Positions 39,544 through 47,689 of a DNA stretch of 64,000 bases are shown piece after piece. The DNA lies in assembly GCF_027587195.1 (NCBI RefSeq), contig NZ_JAPDDP010000012.1, positions 62,001 through 126,000 of the forward strand, written 5' to 3'. Both the position numbers and the translations under genes were made by a program. The stretch's first letter is position 1. Every line of letters starts with the position of its first letter. This DNA comes from Solirubrobacter phytolaccae. GTDB taxonomy: Bacteria > Actinomycetota > Thermoleophilia > Solirubrobacterales > Solirubrobacteraceae. The notes below the pieces were generated by a model. It was not told the origin of the DNA, searched no databases, and was given only the letters and a program-made list of their open reading frames with translations.

Positions 39544-42500
39544 ATGCGTCGACTTTGGTTCGCGACCCTTCTCGCGTTTGCGCTGCTCGTCCCCTCGGCC
39601 AAGGCGTACGAGGTCGATCTGCCCATCACGAAGATGGTGCTGACCTACAGCGACGCGGACGAGTGCCGGTTCGCGGTGGTGTTCCGCTTCTCGCCGATTC
39701 AGGGCGCAATCGGCTACCGGGGCAAGTTCCAGTACTCCGGCGGGCTCACGATCACCCCGTCCGGCAGTTCGGCCTCCACGTTCTCGGACCACATCACCGT
39801 GGGAGACGCGGTGTGGGACGCGCCCGCCGGCACGCACCAGTTCAACGGGACGGTCGGCGGCGGCGGGCACCCGCCTGAGGGCTGTGGCGATCCCACGTCG
39901 TTCTACATGAGCGCCTGGCAGGTGCTTGAAGCCAAGGCGATCTTCCCCGACCCGGTCATCACCAGCACGGTCAAGCTCGCGGACGGGACACCCGCGGCGG
40001 GCGTGCAGGTCAGGCTGACCGGGCCGAGCGTGCAGAACCGCTACACGGACTCGGCCGGCAAGGTCACGTTCCCGAACCTGCCGGCCGGCGACTACACGGT
40101 CACCGGCCCCGGCGGCTTCTGCGTGGCCGGCGCGAGCGGATGCGCGACCAGCCGGGCGGTGACGCTCTACCGCAGCGACATGACGGTCGACTTCGTCGAG
40201 CGCTCCCCGCACATCGTCGGTCAGGTGCTGTCGGCGTCCGGCGGCGCGCCAATGCCCGACGTGCCGGTCCAGGTCAGCGGCACGAGCACGGACGGCGACG
40301 CGCTGAGCTGGAGCACCCGGACCGGCTCCGCTGGCCGCTACGACGTGCCGGTCCGAGCGGGCGAGTGGGACGTCACGTTCCCGCACTACGCCTGCGTGCG
40401 CGACGTCTCGCCATGTACCCGCACCAAGCACCAGCGGGCGCGAGCGTCCGACAGCGAGCTGACCGTGGACGCGGTGGCGACGGCGGCCGACCTGGAGACG
40501 ATCGTCGAGGCGCCGGACACCCGGATCGACCTCATCGCCGGCGAGGAGAAGGTCGTTCCGGTCAAGGTCACCGTGCGCAACCGCGGGACGATCACGGCGA
40601 CGACGGTGCGCGTGCTCGAGGGCCTGCAGATCGGGACGAAGGAGACGCCGCTGTACCCGCTCATCCCGGTCAAGGCCGACGGCCCGCCGGCACGGACGCA
40701 GCTCGGCGCGATCCCGCCCGGCGGCGAGCAGTCGACCACGATCCCGGTGCGCGTGAGCGGCGACGGCGAGTACGAGCTCGACGCGATGGCCGAGGCCATG
40801 CTCGACGACGGCCGCTCGCTCGCGCTTCCCGGCCGGGGCACGATCAAGATCACCGGGCGGTTCGTCGCCGCCGAGTACACGCGCGGCTTCGTCCCGACCA
40901 CCGGCAAGGGCGGGCTCGTCGCCGGCGGCGACCACTGGCGGGTGGACGTCAAGGTCGCCAACCGCTCGTACGCGCGACGCGTCGTGCTCGACCCGATCGA
41001 CGTCGCCCTACGCGGGAACGCGCTCGACGGGCACGTCCAGCTCTCGGACGCCGCCGTCCCCGCGATCGAGGCGATGGACGCCGCGTCCGGCTCCACCTAC
41101 GTGCAGCTCGAGCCGCGGGAGACCAAGACCCTGTCGGTGATCGTGCGCACCATGCGCAGCGACGCATGGGTGGACAGCGCGCCGGGCGCGGTCAGCGGCA
41201 CGCAGTCGCGCGCGGTCCTGAAGGACCCGACGGGCCGGCTGCTCAACCGCGACGACTCCGACGGCGCGGCGCTGACCACGGACGATCTCGCGGTCAGCGG
41301 CGACCGGGAGTACCGCGTCGGCGTCGACGACTCCGCGCCCGAGCCGCCGCCGTTCGCGTACCCGATCGCGTACGGCGCGTTCAGCGTCGGGGCGCTCCAG
41401 GGCCTCTACAACTTCACCGCGGGCACGCTGCGCGGGATCTTCTACGAGCTGCCGGTGCTGGCCTGGAAGGTCGCCAAGCAGGCGCCGAGCATGGCCTGGG
41501 CCTACCTGCGCTTCCAGGCCGAGCTGTGGAACGCGCTGCGCGGCGACCCGGCCGCCCAGCAGGAGCTCCTCGCGACCATCCACCTCCAGGCGCAGCGCGC
41601 GTTCGACGCCGCCCCGGCGCTCAAGGCCCGCGCGGGCGAGCTGCTCAAGAACGTCAACGCGGCGGTGCTTGCGCACTACGAGCGGCTGTGGAAGAGCTGG
41701 TACGCCGGCGACTACGGCGCGGCGCTGCAGGAGTTCACGGCCGAGAGCACCGAGCTCGGCCTGGCCGTCGCGCCGGGCGTGCTCGCCCGCTTCGCCAAGG
41801 GCCGCGCGCTGATGGAGGGCGCCAACGCGAAGCTCACCGCCGCCGTCACGAAGGCGCTGAACGGCTGCTGCACCAAAGTCATCTCCTACGCGAAGTCGCT
41901 CGCGTTGCTCAAGAGTGAGGTCAAGCCGGGGTTCCAGCTCACCAACGCGCACCTGCGCCGGATGTACGGCTACACGAGCGAGCAGGTCGCGTTCCTGAAG
42001 CGCTACGCGAAGACCAACAAGCTGCTGATCGTCGCCCGTGACCGTGCGGCCGAGTCCGTGGACTGGTTGACCAAGCGCGGCGCGGTGCTCAAGCACGAGG
42101 CGATCAAGCTCAAGACCGTCAGCCACACCGACGTCGAGTTCCTCGGCTACCGCAAGGCCGACATCGGCCGGATCGTGATCAAGACCAGGCCACCGACCGC
42201 GAAGTTCGTCCGCGCCCGGCTGAAGGCCGCGGGGATCGAGGCGGGCACGCCCGACCACCAGGCGGTCCTCGAGCGCTACGCCGCGCGGATCAAGGAGTAC
42301 CGCAAGGGCGAGGGCGCCGAGGGCTACGTGAAGTGGCTGCGCAAGAAGGCCGGCGGCGTCTCCACGCGCGGCAGGGAGATCCGCCTGAAGTGGAACCTGT
42401 GGGACAACGCGATGGACCCGACGGTCGGCCGCAACGACTGGACGCTCTACCGGATGCGGCTCTCCTCCGAGGCCAAGGGCGAGTTCCAGGTCGTCGAGTT

Positions 42501-42855
42501 CGCCTACAAGGGCAAGTGGCGCTCGGTCACCGGCGACATGGACCTGCTCCAGATCACCCACGCCGACGGGCGCCCGCTGACCGACCCCGAGCGCCTGAAG
42601 GTCTACAAGGACTTCGCGAGCTCGGTCGTCGGCCTCATGCACCCCGAGACCGCCACGTGGGTCAACAAGGGCAGCTTCAGCTTCGCCGCCAAGGTCAACG
42701 AGTTCACCCGCTCGGCCACGCCGCCCGTCCAGTTCGCGCCCGACGGCGAGGCCCGCGCCGTGCGCTTCATCGAGGCGGGCTCGACCTTCACGTCAAAGTC
42801 CAACTACCGCGTCCGCTGGGACGGAGGCTACGAGCTGCGCGCGCCGGCCGGTTAG
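39544..42855 (+). CDS. Large exported protein with Cna-B-like modules and toxin-like C-terminus
   Basis: The 1103-aa product has a signal peptide (ATLLAFALLVPSAKA). Residues about 140-300 hold two carboxypeptidase-regulatory/Cna-B-like folds (TPAAGVQVRLTGPSVQNRYTDSAGKVTFPNLPAGDYTV broken across strands, and a second with GAPMPDVPVQVSG). A CARDB-like stretch (VPVKVTVRNRGTITATTV) follows. The middle (about 610-800) is helical with hydrophobic patches. The last 150 residues (WRSVTGDMDLLQITHADGRP, LMHPETATWVNKGSFSF) resemble the C-terminal domains of some polymorphic toxins, possibly the adenylate-cyclase-toxin type. That comparison is from memory of the pattern and weak. No immunity gene is obvious downstream. 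Uncharacterised. Confidence 0.7.
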   Translation: MRRLWFATLLAFALLVPSAKAYEVDLPITKMVLTYSDADECRFAVVFRFSPIQGAIGYRGKFQYSGGLTITPSGSSASTFSDHITVGDAVWDAPAGTHQFNGTVGGGGHPPEGCGDPTSFYMSAWQVLEAKAIFPDPVITSTVKLADGTPAAGVQVRLTGPSVQNRYTDSAGKVTFPNLPAGDYTVTGPGGFCVAGASGCATSRAVTLYRSDMTVDFVERSPHIVGQVLSASGGAPMPDVPVQVSGTSTDGDALSWSTRTGSAGRYDVPVRAGEWDVTFPHYACVRDVSPCTRTKHQRARASDSELTVDAVATAADLETIVEAPDTRIDLIAGEEKVVPVKVTVRNRGTITATTVRVLEGLQIGTKETPLYPLIPVKADGPPARTQLGAIPPGGEQSTTIPVRVSGDGEYELDAMAEAMLDDGRSLALPGRGTIKITGRFVAAEYTRGFVPTTGKGGLVAGGDHWRVDVKVANRSYARRVVLDPIDVALRGNALDGHVQLSDAAVPAIEAMDAASGSTYVQLEPRETKTLSVIVRTMRSDAWVDSAPGAVSGTQSRAVLKDPTGRLLNRDDSDGAALTTDDLAVSGDREYRVGVDDSAPEPPPFAYPIAYGAFSVGALQGLYNFTAGTLRGIFYELPVLAWKVAKQAPSMAWAYLRFQAELWNALRGDPAAQQELLATIHLQAQRAFDAAPALKARAGELLKNVNAAVLAHYERLWKSWYAGDYGAALQEFTAESTELGLAVAPGVLARFAKGRALMEGANAKLTAAVTKALNGCCTKVISYAKSLALLKSEVKPGFQLTNAHLRRMYGYTSEQVAFLKRYAKTNKLLIVARDRAAESVDWLTKRGAVLKHEAIKLKTVSHTDVEFLGYRKADIGRIVIKTRPPTAKFVRARLKAAGIEAGTPDHQAVLERYAARIKEYRKGEGAEGYVKWLRKKAGGVSTRGREIRLKWNLWDNAMDPTVGRNDWTLYRMRLSSEAKGEFQVVEFAYKGKWRSVTGDMDLLQITHADGRPLTDPERLKVYKDFASSVVGLMHPETATWVNKGSFSFAAKVNEFTRSATPPVQFAPDGEARAVRFIEAGSTFTSKSNYRVRWDGGYELRAPAG

Positions 42856-42856
42856 A

Positions 42857-42875
42857 TAAAGCCCCAGGGCCTTTA
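42857..42875. terminator. Bidirectional hairpin between convergent genes
   Basis: TAAAGCCC (42857-42864) and GGGCCTTTA region (42867-42875) pair with one mismatch. It lies between the 39544 gene (plus) and the LuxR gene (minus), with A and T runs on both sides. Confidence 0.55.
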
Positions 42876-42894
42876 GGTTATCCTTAGGCTCACG

Positions 42895-43827
42895 TTAGGT
42901 TCCGACCGCGGCCCAGGCGGTCTTCGCCGCCTCAGAGCGCGTCGTGACGCCGAGCTTCGCGTAGACCGACTGCAGGTGCTTGGCGACGGTGCGCGGCGCG
43001 ATGCCCATGGCGTCCGCCGCGTCCGGGCCCGTGCGGCCGAGCGCGATCCAGCGCAGCGCCTCCGCCTCCCTCGCCGTCAGGCCGAGCGTCCGCAGCCGCT
43101 CGACGGTGAGCCCGCCGTCCTGGGCGTCCAGCAGCACGACGTCCAGGTCGCCCGGCGTGGGTCCGCGCAGCACGCGCCGGCCGTCCGGCGCGGAGGCCGC
43201 CACCGCCGCGCGCGCCCGCTCACTCCCGTGGACGATCTCCCCCTCGCGCGTGACGGCCACCGCGAGCCGGCCGACGCTCTCCAGCCCGCGTTCGAACGCC
43301 GCCAGCACCCGCTCGCGCTCGGTCACCGCCTGCGCGGCGCGGTAGGCCTGGATCAGGTGCGGCCGGGCGCGGGCGAGCAGCTCGACGTCCTCGTCGGAGA
43401 AGTCGCGCTCGTCCCGGCTCAGCGCCACGCCGATCACCGTCGGCGCCGCCGCCGGCAACCCAAACGCGACCTGCGACTCGATCCCGAGCGGCCCGTAGAA
43501 GCGCTGGTAGAGCTCGGTCGAGTGGAAGGCGTCGGCGTTCAGGTGGTCCGAGATGCGCCGCGGCCGCCCGTCACGTGTGCGCTGCATGTGCACCAGCACC
43601 GGGTGCTGGTCGGCGAGCGCCGCCCACCGGCTCGGCGCCTCCGGCGGCAGCTCCGGCTCCGAGAACGCGTGGACGCCGTCCGGCGCCACCTCGTTGTAGG
43701 ACGCGAACCGCGACGGCACCGCGTGCTGGAGCGCGTTCAGCAGGCCGGACCGGAACGCCTCGAGGTCCCCGAGGCCGTTGACGTCCCCGAGCAGGCTGAG
43801 CAGCCGGTCCAACGTAGAAGCGCGCAT
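42895..43827 (-). CDS. LuxR-family transcriptional regulator
   Basis: The 310-aa product has an N-terminal GAF-like sensor region (about 10-190) and a C-terminal LuxR helix-turn-helix: LGLTAREAEALRWIALGRTGPDAADAMGIAPRTVAKHLQSVYAKLGV. The key positions (TxREAEVL, T-V-x-x-H, I/V-x-x-K-L) are kept. No receiver domain is present, so it is not a phospho-regulator. Target genes are unknown. The HxlR and sigma genes upstream run in the same direction, but there is an 18-base gap to the HxlR stop and an AT-rich stretch (CATATTTTGG), so it may have its own promoter. Confidence 0.9.
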   Translation of the reverse strand: MRASTLDRLLSLLGDVNGLGDLEAFRSGLLNALQHAVPSRFASYNEVAPDGVHAFSEPELPPEAPSRWAALADQHPVLVHMQRTRDGRPRRISDHLNADAFHSTELYQRFYGPLGIESQVAFGLPAAAPTVIGVALSRDERDFSDEDVELLARARPHLIQAYRAAQAVTERERVLAAFERGLESVGRLAVAVTREGEIVHGSERARAAVAASAPDGRRVLRGPTPGDLDVVLLDAQDGGLTVERLRTLGLTAREAEALRWIALGRTGPDAADAMGIAPRTVAKHLQSVYAKLGVTTRSEAAKTAWAAVGT

Positions 43828-43845
43828 AGGCGCGCCATATTTTGG

Positions 43846-44268
43846 CTAAGCGGCTCGTACCCGCGCGGCAGCACGCGCGTCGAAGCGGTCACGCGCCTCT
43901 TCGACGCGTTTGCCGTGCGTGAGCGACCAGGAGCCGAGCGCTTTGAGCGGCGGCGCCATGGTCGCACCGAGCGACGACAGCGCGTACTCGACGCGCGGCG
44001 GCACCTCGGCGTGCACGCGGCGGATGAGCAGGCCGTCGCGCTCCATCGCGCGCAGGGTCTGGGTCAGGACCTTCTCCGAGATCGGCGCGAGGTCTTCCAG
44101 CAGCTCGTGGTAGCGGCGGGTGCCGTCGCCCAGCGCGAGCAGGACGTCGACGGACCACTTGGAGCTCAAGAGGCCGATCGAGTCCCGTATGAGCCGTGCC
44201 GAGCGCGTTCGCTCGGTGACTCGGCGGGCGCGGGTATGGTCGCCCGGGGGCGATGCGGTCGTGGTCAT
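43846..44268 (-). CDS. HxlR-family winged-helix regulator
   Basis: The 140-aa product matches HxlR/MarR-like proteins: LLSSKWSVDVLLALGDGTRRYHELLEDL, then ISEKVLTQTLRAMERDGLLIRR and PPRVEYALSSLGATMAPPLKALGSW. The Cys that usually precedes SKW is absent (GLLSSKW), so thiol sensing is unlikely. Its ATG overlaps the stop of the sigma factor gene by 4 bases (ATGA), so the two are coupled. Confidence 0.9.
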   Translation of the reverse strand: MTTTASPPGDHTRARRVTERTRSARLIRDSIGLLSSKWSVDVLLALGDGTRRYHELLEDLAPISEKVLTQTLRAMERDGLLIRRVHAEVPPRVEYALSSLGATMAPPLKALGSWSLTHGKRVEEARDRFDARAAARVRAA

Positions 44269-44825
44269 GCCTGTGCTCCCCTCAGCTTGAGTCCCAGCGC
44301 CCTCAATGCGCGGGACACGCGCAGCCGCGCGGCGTTCTGGGTGCAGCCCAGAGCGCCCGCGACCTCCTCATAGTCCAGCTGCTGTACGACGCGAAGCTCC
44401 AGCGCCCGCTGCTGCTCGGCCGGCAGCGCACGGACCGCCATGCGCAACAGCGGGGCCAGCGACGAAGCGACCATCCGCTCGTCGACGGCCTCGTAGTCCT
44501 CGCACTCGGCCCACGCCGTCGGCATGCCCATCCGCTCGCGAGCGGCGCTCTCGATGCGGTTGTGCTTGTGGTACTGCCGCAGCAGGTTGCGCGCGATCCC
44601 GAACAGCCACGGCGCCCCCGAGCCGTCGGCCATGTCGCGAAAGCGCCGACTGGAGTTCCAGGCCTGGGCGAACGTCTCCGCCGTGAGATCCAGCGCGGCG
44701 GAGTCTGACCCGGTCTGGCGGGAGAACCACGAGTGCACCCACGCCGCGTACCGGTCGTAGAACTCCCGGAAGGCGGCCGGATCCTGTCTCGCAGCGGCGA
44801 GCAGATCGGCATCGGTTCTGGTCAC
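44265..44825 (-). CDS. ECF-type sigma-70 family RNA polymerase sigma factor
   Basis: The 186-aa product from GTG 44825 has sigma region 2 (FREFYDRYAAWVHSWF, ALDLTAETFAQAWNSSRRF, GAPWLFGIARNLLRQY) and region 4 (ALPAEQQRALELRVVQQLDYEEVAGALGCTQNAARLRVSRALRAL). No anti-sigma gene follows; instead an HxlR repressor overlaps its end. A second ECF factor at 49874 shares the phrase DLxAETFAQA. Confidence 0.92.
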   Translation of the reverse strand: MTRTDADLLAAARQDPAAFREFYDRYAAWVHSWFSRQTGSDSAALDLTAETFAQAWNSSRRFRDMADGSGAPWLFGIARNLLRQYHKHNRIESAARERMGMPTAWAECEDYEAVDERMVASSLAPLLRMAVRALPAEQQRALELRVVQQLDYEEVAGALGCTQNAARLRVSRALRALGLKLRGAQA

Positions 44826-44888
44826 GTGGTGCGTAGCGGCTCCCAGCGGTTCGCTACCTGATCATGACCCCTGCACGAAGTGTGTGTC

Positions 44889-46550
44889 TTAAGTCCTCGC
44901 GAAGACGCGGTTGGGTTCGATCGAGCGCTCGAACACGCGCTCCATGATGGGGTCGCCGGTTCCATCCTCCGGCGGGAGCGCCTTGACCAGCACGAACTTG
45001 GCGCGTGGACCGTCGAACTCGAGCCACGCGACCTGGTTGTTGAACCACGGCTTGTCGTGCGCAAGGCGCCAGCGGACCTCGGGGTCCTTCACGCCCGCGG
45101 CCTTGGCGAACAGCCGCGTGAAGCGCCCAGCGGCCTTCGTCCAGGCGCCGAGGATGACCCGCCGCTCGTTGGCGTCGAGCGGGTTGCGGAACGGCGAGCA
45201 GACCGCTTGCCATACCGCGGATTGCACACCACTGCCCGGCGGGAACCCGATCTCGGCCAGGTACGCGTGGTGCACGTCGCCGCTGAGCACGGTGATCGTG
45301 GTCGGCGGCTCGCCGTGCTCGCCCGCCCCGACCGCGCGCAGGTGGTCGATCACGGCGTGGAACGAGGTCTGGAACGCGGGCCAGTGCTCCAGGTCGAGCT
45401 CCTGGCGCAGCTTCTCGGCCAGCTTCTTGACGAGCTTGCCCCAGCCGCCGTCGGCCGTGACCTCGTTCCAGGCCTCGAGCCAGTGCATCGCCGGGCCCAT
45501 GATCAGCGGCAGCGAGGTGCCGATCATCAGGTGCTCGTGGTCGCCGGTCGCGTGCTCGGTGATCCAGTCCCACTCGTCGGCGTCGACCATCGAGCGGTGA
45601 CCGGGGTCCAGCACCCGGCCGGCCCGCGAATCCACCATCACGAGCCGCGCCGGCCCGATGTCGCGGCAGAAGCTCCAGCGCGTGCCCTCGACCTCCGCGT
45701 CGGCGCGGCGGGCGTACTCGCGCAGCCGCTCCGTGGGCTCGTCCCCGTGCTGGAGGTCCTGGTAGAGCTGGTACTCGGCGCGGTCGTCGTAGGAGAGGTT
45801 GCCGAGGTGCTGGTAGACGAGGTAGCTCTCGAACGCGGCGACGATCCGGCGCCGCCACCAGCCCTTCTGGCGCATCTCGGCCAGCCACTCCACCGATGTG
45901 TTCCAGTCGTCGTGGACGTCGTGGTCGTCGAAGATCATCGCGCTGGAGACGGTGCTCAGCAGCCAGCGGATGACGGGCTCGCCCCACGAGGCCGTGTAGA
46001 GGTCCACGTAGTCGTCGTAGGTCTCGACGTGCTCGCCGTCGAGCTTCTCCTCGACCTCGGGGTGCACCTCGTCGGCGTAGACCTGGTCGCCGAGCAGGAC
46101 CAGCGCGTGCGGCCACTCCTCGGGCGGCTGGTGCATCAGCTCGAGCGCCAGGCCGCGCAGCGCGTCGACCTCACGGCCGCTCTCGTCCTCGTCCTTGCGC
46201 AGCGTGTACGGCGGCTCGTGCGGCGCGGCCACCCGGCAGGAGCCGAACACGACCTTGACCTTGTCCTGCGGCGTCTGCGTGCGGATGACGCTTGGCGGGA
46301 ACTCGGTGTCGGGCTCGGGCCAGACGACCCGGCCGTCCAGCGCGACCTCGTACGGCGTCGTGCTGCCGGGCTCGAGCCCGGTCACGTGCACGAGCGCGTA
46401 GTGGTGGCCTTCGACGGTGAACGTCTGCTCGGAGCTGGGCTCGACGCCCTCCGGGCGTACCTCGACGCGGCATGGCCCGTCGGTCTGAACCCAGATCGTG
46501 GCCTCGTCCTGTGTCGTGTGCCGCAGGAGCGGGCCTAAATGCAGATTCAT
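44889..46550 (-). CDS. PhoD-like metallophosphatase
   Basis: The 553-aa product has an N-terminal fibronectin/PhoD_N-like sandwich (HLGPLLRHTTQDEATIWVQT) and a calcineurin-like domain with FGSCRVAAP, LLGDQVYAD, FDDHDVHDDWN, LMIGTSLPLIMG and SGDVHHAYLAEIGF. These hold the Ca/Fe-type metal site of PhoD phosphatases/phosphodiesterases. Unlike Bacillus PhoD it has no Tat or Sec signal from this start, so it is predicted cytoplasmic. A TATGGT box precedes the ATG by 9 bases, consistent with this start and a leaderless mRNA. Substrate unknown. Confidence 0.92.
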   Translation of the reverse strand: MNLHLGPLLRHTTQDEATIWVQTDGPCRVEVRPEGVEPSSEQTFTVEGHHYALVHVTGLEPGSTTPYEVALDGRVVWPEPDTEFPPSVIRTQTPQDKVKVVFGSCRVAAPHEPPYTLRKDEDESGREVDALRGLALELMHQPPEEWPHALVLLGDQVYADEVHPEVEEKLDGEHVETYDDYVDLYTASWGEPVIRWLLSTVSSAMIFDDHDVHDDWNTSVEWLAEMRQKGWWRRRIVAAFESYLVYQHLGNLSYDDRAEYQLYQDLQHGDEPTERLREYARRADAEVEGTRWSFCRDIGPARLVMVDSRAGRVLDPGHRSMVDADEWDWITEHATGDHEHLMIGTSLPLIMGPAMHWLEAWNEVTADGGWGKLVKKLAEKLRQELDLEHWPAFQTSFHAVIDHLRAVGAGEHGEPPTTITVLSGDVHHAYLAEIGFPPGSGVQSAVWQAVCSPFRNPLDANERRVILGAWTKAAGRFTRLFAKAAGVKDPEVRWRLAHDKPWFNNQVAWLEFDGPRAKFVLVKALPPEDGTGDPIMERVFERSIEPNRVFART

Positions 46551-46559
46551 GGATTCGCC

Positions 46560-46565
46560 ACCATA
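46560..46565 (-). promoter_or_regulatory. TATGGT box, leaderless-type promoter of the PhoD-like gene
   Basis: On the minus strand TATGGT is followed by 9 bases and then ATG 46550. It lies inside the 20-base gap to the divergent lipoprotein gene. Confidence 0.5.
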
Positions 46566-46570
46566 CCCGG

Positions 46571-47122
46571 GTGACGCGCGCCCTCATCCCACTTCTCGCT
46601 CTCATCCTGGCCGGCTGCGGAAGCACCCAGAGCGCCAGCCAGTTCGGCGAGGTCCCGATCGTCTTGCCGGAGCGTCTCAGCGCCGACGACGCGGGGGTCT
46701 ACTTCGCCACCTACCGCACCTACGACGAGGGCGAAGGGGTCGAGCTCCTCGTGTCAAGGGAAGGTGACGCGGACTTCCGGATCACGGACAGGCCGCCGTC
46801 CGGCTGCATCACCGTGCTGGCGATCGTGCCGCCCGACAGGCTCGTGCTGTGCGTGGACGAGGTGATCCTGCAGGACGACCGCGCGAAGGTGCTCGCGGTC
46901 GCCCGCGCCCTGCAGCGGGGCTACACGCAGGCGCAGAAGGAGCCCGAGGAGGCGCTGAGCGCGATCACCGCCGAGGTGCCGGACGCAGACCGGGACGCGC
47001 TGGCGGCGGAGCTGGACGAGGCTGCGCCGGTGTGGACCGCCGGGCAGCCGTACTTCGGGGCGATCGAGCGCGGCCCCGGCCGCGATTCCTCAGTGGCGCG
47101 GGACGCCGCCGAGGATCACTGA
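46571..47122 (+). CDS. Lipoprotein resembling a THI5/SsuA-type binding protein with a large internal deletion
   Basis: The product is 183 aa from GTG 46571. It has a lipobox LILAGC. The N-terminal part (DAGVYFATYRTYDEGEGVELLV) resembles the start of THI5/NMT1-type ABC substrate-binding proteins, and the C-terminal part (RLVLCVDEVILQDDRAKVLAVARALQRGYTQAQKEPEEALSAI then VPDADRDAL) resembles their end. The roughly 130 residues normally between them, which form much of the ligand site, are missing without a frameshift. Such proteins are usually about 320 aa. It is therefore a remnant or a repurposed miniature; no ABC transporter genes are adjacent. Confidence 0.7.
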   Translation: MTRALIPLLALILAGCGSTQSASQFGEVPIVLPERLSADDAGVYFATYRTYDEGEGVELLVSREGDADFRITDRPPSGCITVLAIVPPDRLVLCVDEVILQDDRAKVLAVARALQRGYTQAQKEPEEALSAITAEVPDADRDALAAELDEAAPVWTAGQPYFGAIERGPGRDSSVARDAAEDH

Positions 47123-47475
47123 GAGCGAATCCGGCGGAACTCTTGCCGCACGGACTCGGGCCGGCCCCACATCTGGGTGACCTCGACGCGGCCGGCGCGC
47201 GACTCGCGCAGGATGAGCTCGCCGGCGATCCCGCGGTTGTCGAGCAGGCGCAGCGTGCCGCGGACGACCTCCGGAGCGGCCGCGTGGCCGAAGTGGTGCG
47301 CCACGATCAGGTGGAAGTGCCAGTCGTGGTTGGAGTACGGCTGGGCGTTGCACGTCACGAGCAGCGTGGCGGCATCGACGTAGTGGTCCTCGTCGACGCG
47401 CAGGTCGAGCTCGAGGTCGGTCCAGTCCGACGGCAGAGCGTCGAGGATCTCTTGGAAGTCGTCGACAAGCGGCAT
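47116..47475 (-). CDS. Conserved hypothetical protein, 119 aa
   Basis: The product starts at ATG 47475 (MPLVDDFQEILDALPSDWTDLELDLRV). It is a compact alpha/beta domain with YVDAATLLVTCNAQPYSNHDWHFHLIVAHHFGH and RVEVTQMWGRPESVRQEFRRIRSQ. The His-rich middle could bind a metal, but no family is recognised. The 3' end overlaps the convergent lipoprotein gene by 7 bases, and the start lies 21 bases from a divergent small gene. A longer upstream frame is an antisense artefact of YgfZ. Confidence 0.75.
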   Translation of the reverse strand: MPLVDDFQEILDALPSDWTDLELDLRVDEDHYVDAATLLVTCNAQPYSNHDWHFHLIVAHHFGHAAAPEVVRGTLRLLDNRGIAGELILRESRAGRVEVTQMWGRPESVRQEFRRIRSQ

Positions 47476-47496
47476 GATCTGGGAGAGAGCGTACCG

Positions 47497-47679
47497 ATGG
47501 CGTCTGCACCACTCCCCCACGACCTCGACGGGCTGCTCGCGCTGCTCGAGCGGCTGGATGGCTCCGAGGAGGCGGCGGTCGTCCGGAGCGCGCTCGCGGC
47601 GGGCTATGCGCGCGACCGCGTGCTCGAGGAGCTCGAGCGCGAGGTGCGCCGGCGGCTGGCCCGCCTCGAGGAGCGCTAA
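47497..47679 (+). CDS. Small helical protein, 60 aa
   Basis: ATG 47497 is preceded by GGGAGAGAG about 8 bases upstream. The product (MASAPLPHDLDGLLALLERL to LEREVRRRLARLEER) is two or three amphipathic helices rich in Leu, Glu and Arg and probably forms a coiled coil. It ends 10 bases before YgfZ and may be co-transcribed with it. Family unknown. Confidence 0.6.
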   Translation: MASAPLPHDLDGLLALLERLDGSEEAAVVRSALAAGYARDRVLEELEREVRRRLARLEER

Positions 47680-47689
47680 CGTTTCGTCA

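Noticed and set aside
46472-46570. Upstream extension of the lipoprotein gene
   Set aside because: It would overlap the divergent PhoD gene and its promoter box, and it places the lipobox too far from the N-terminus.
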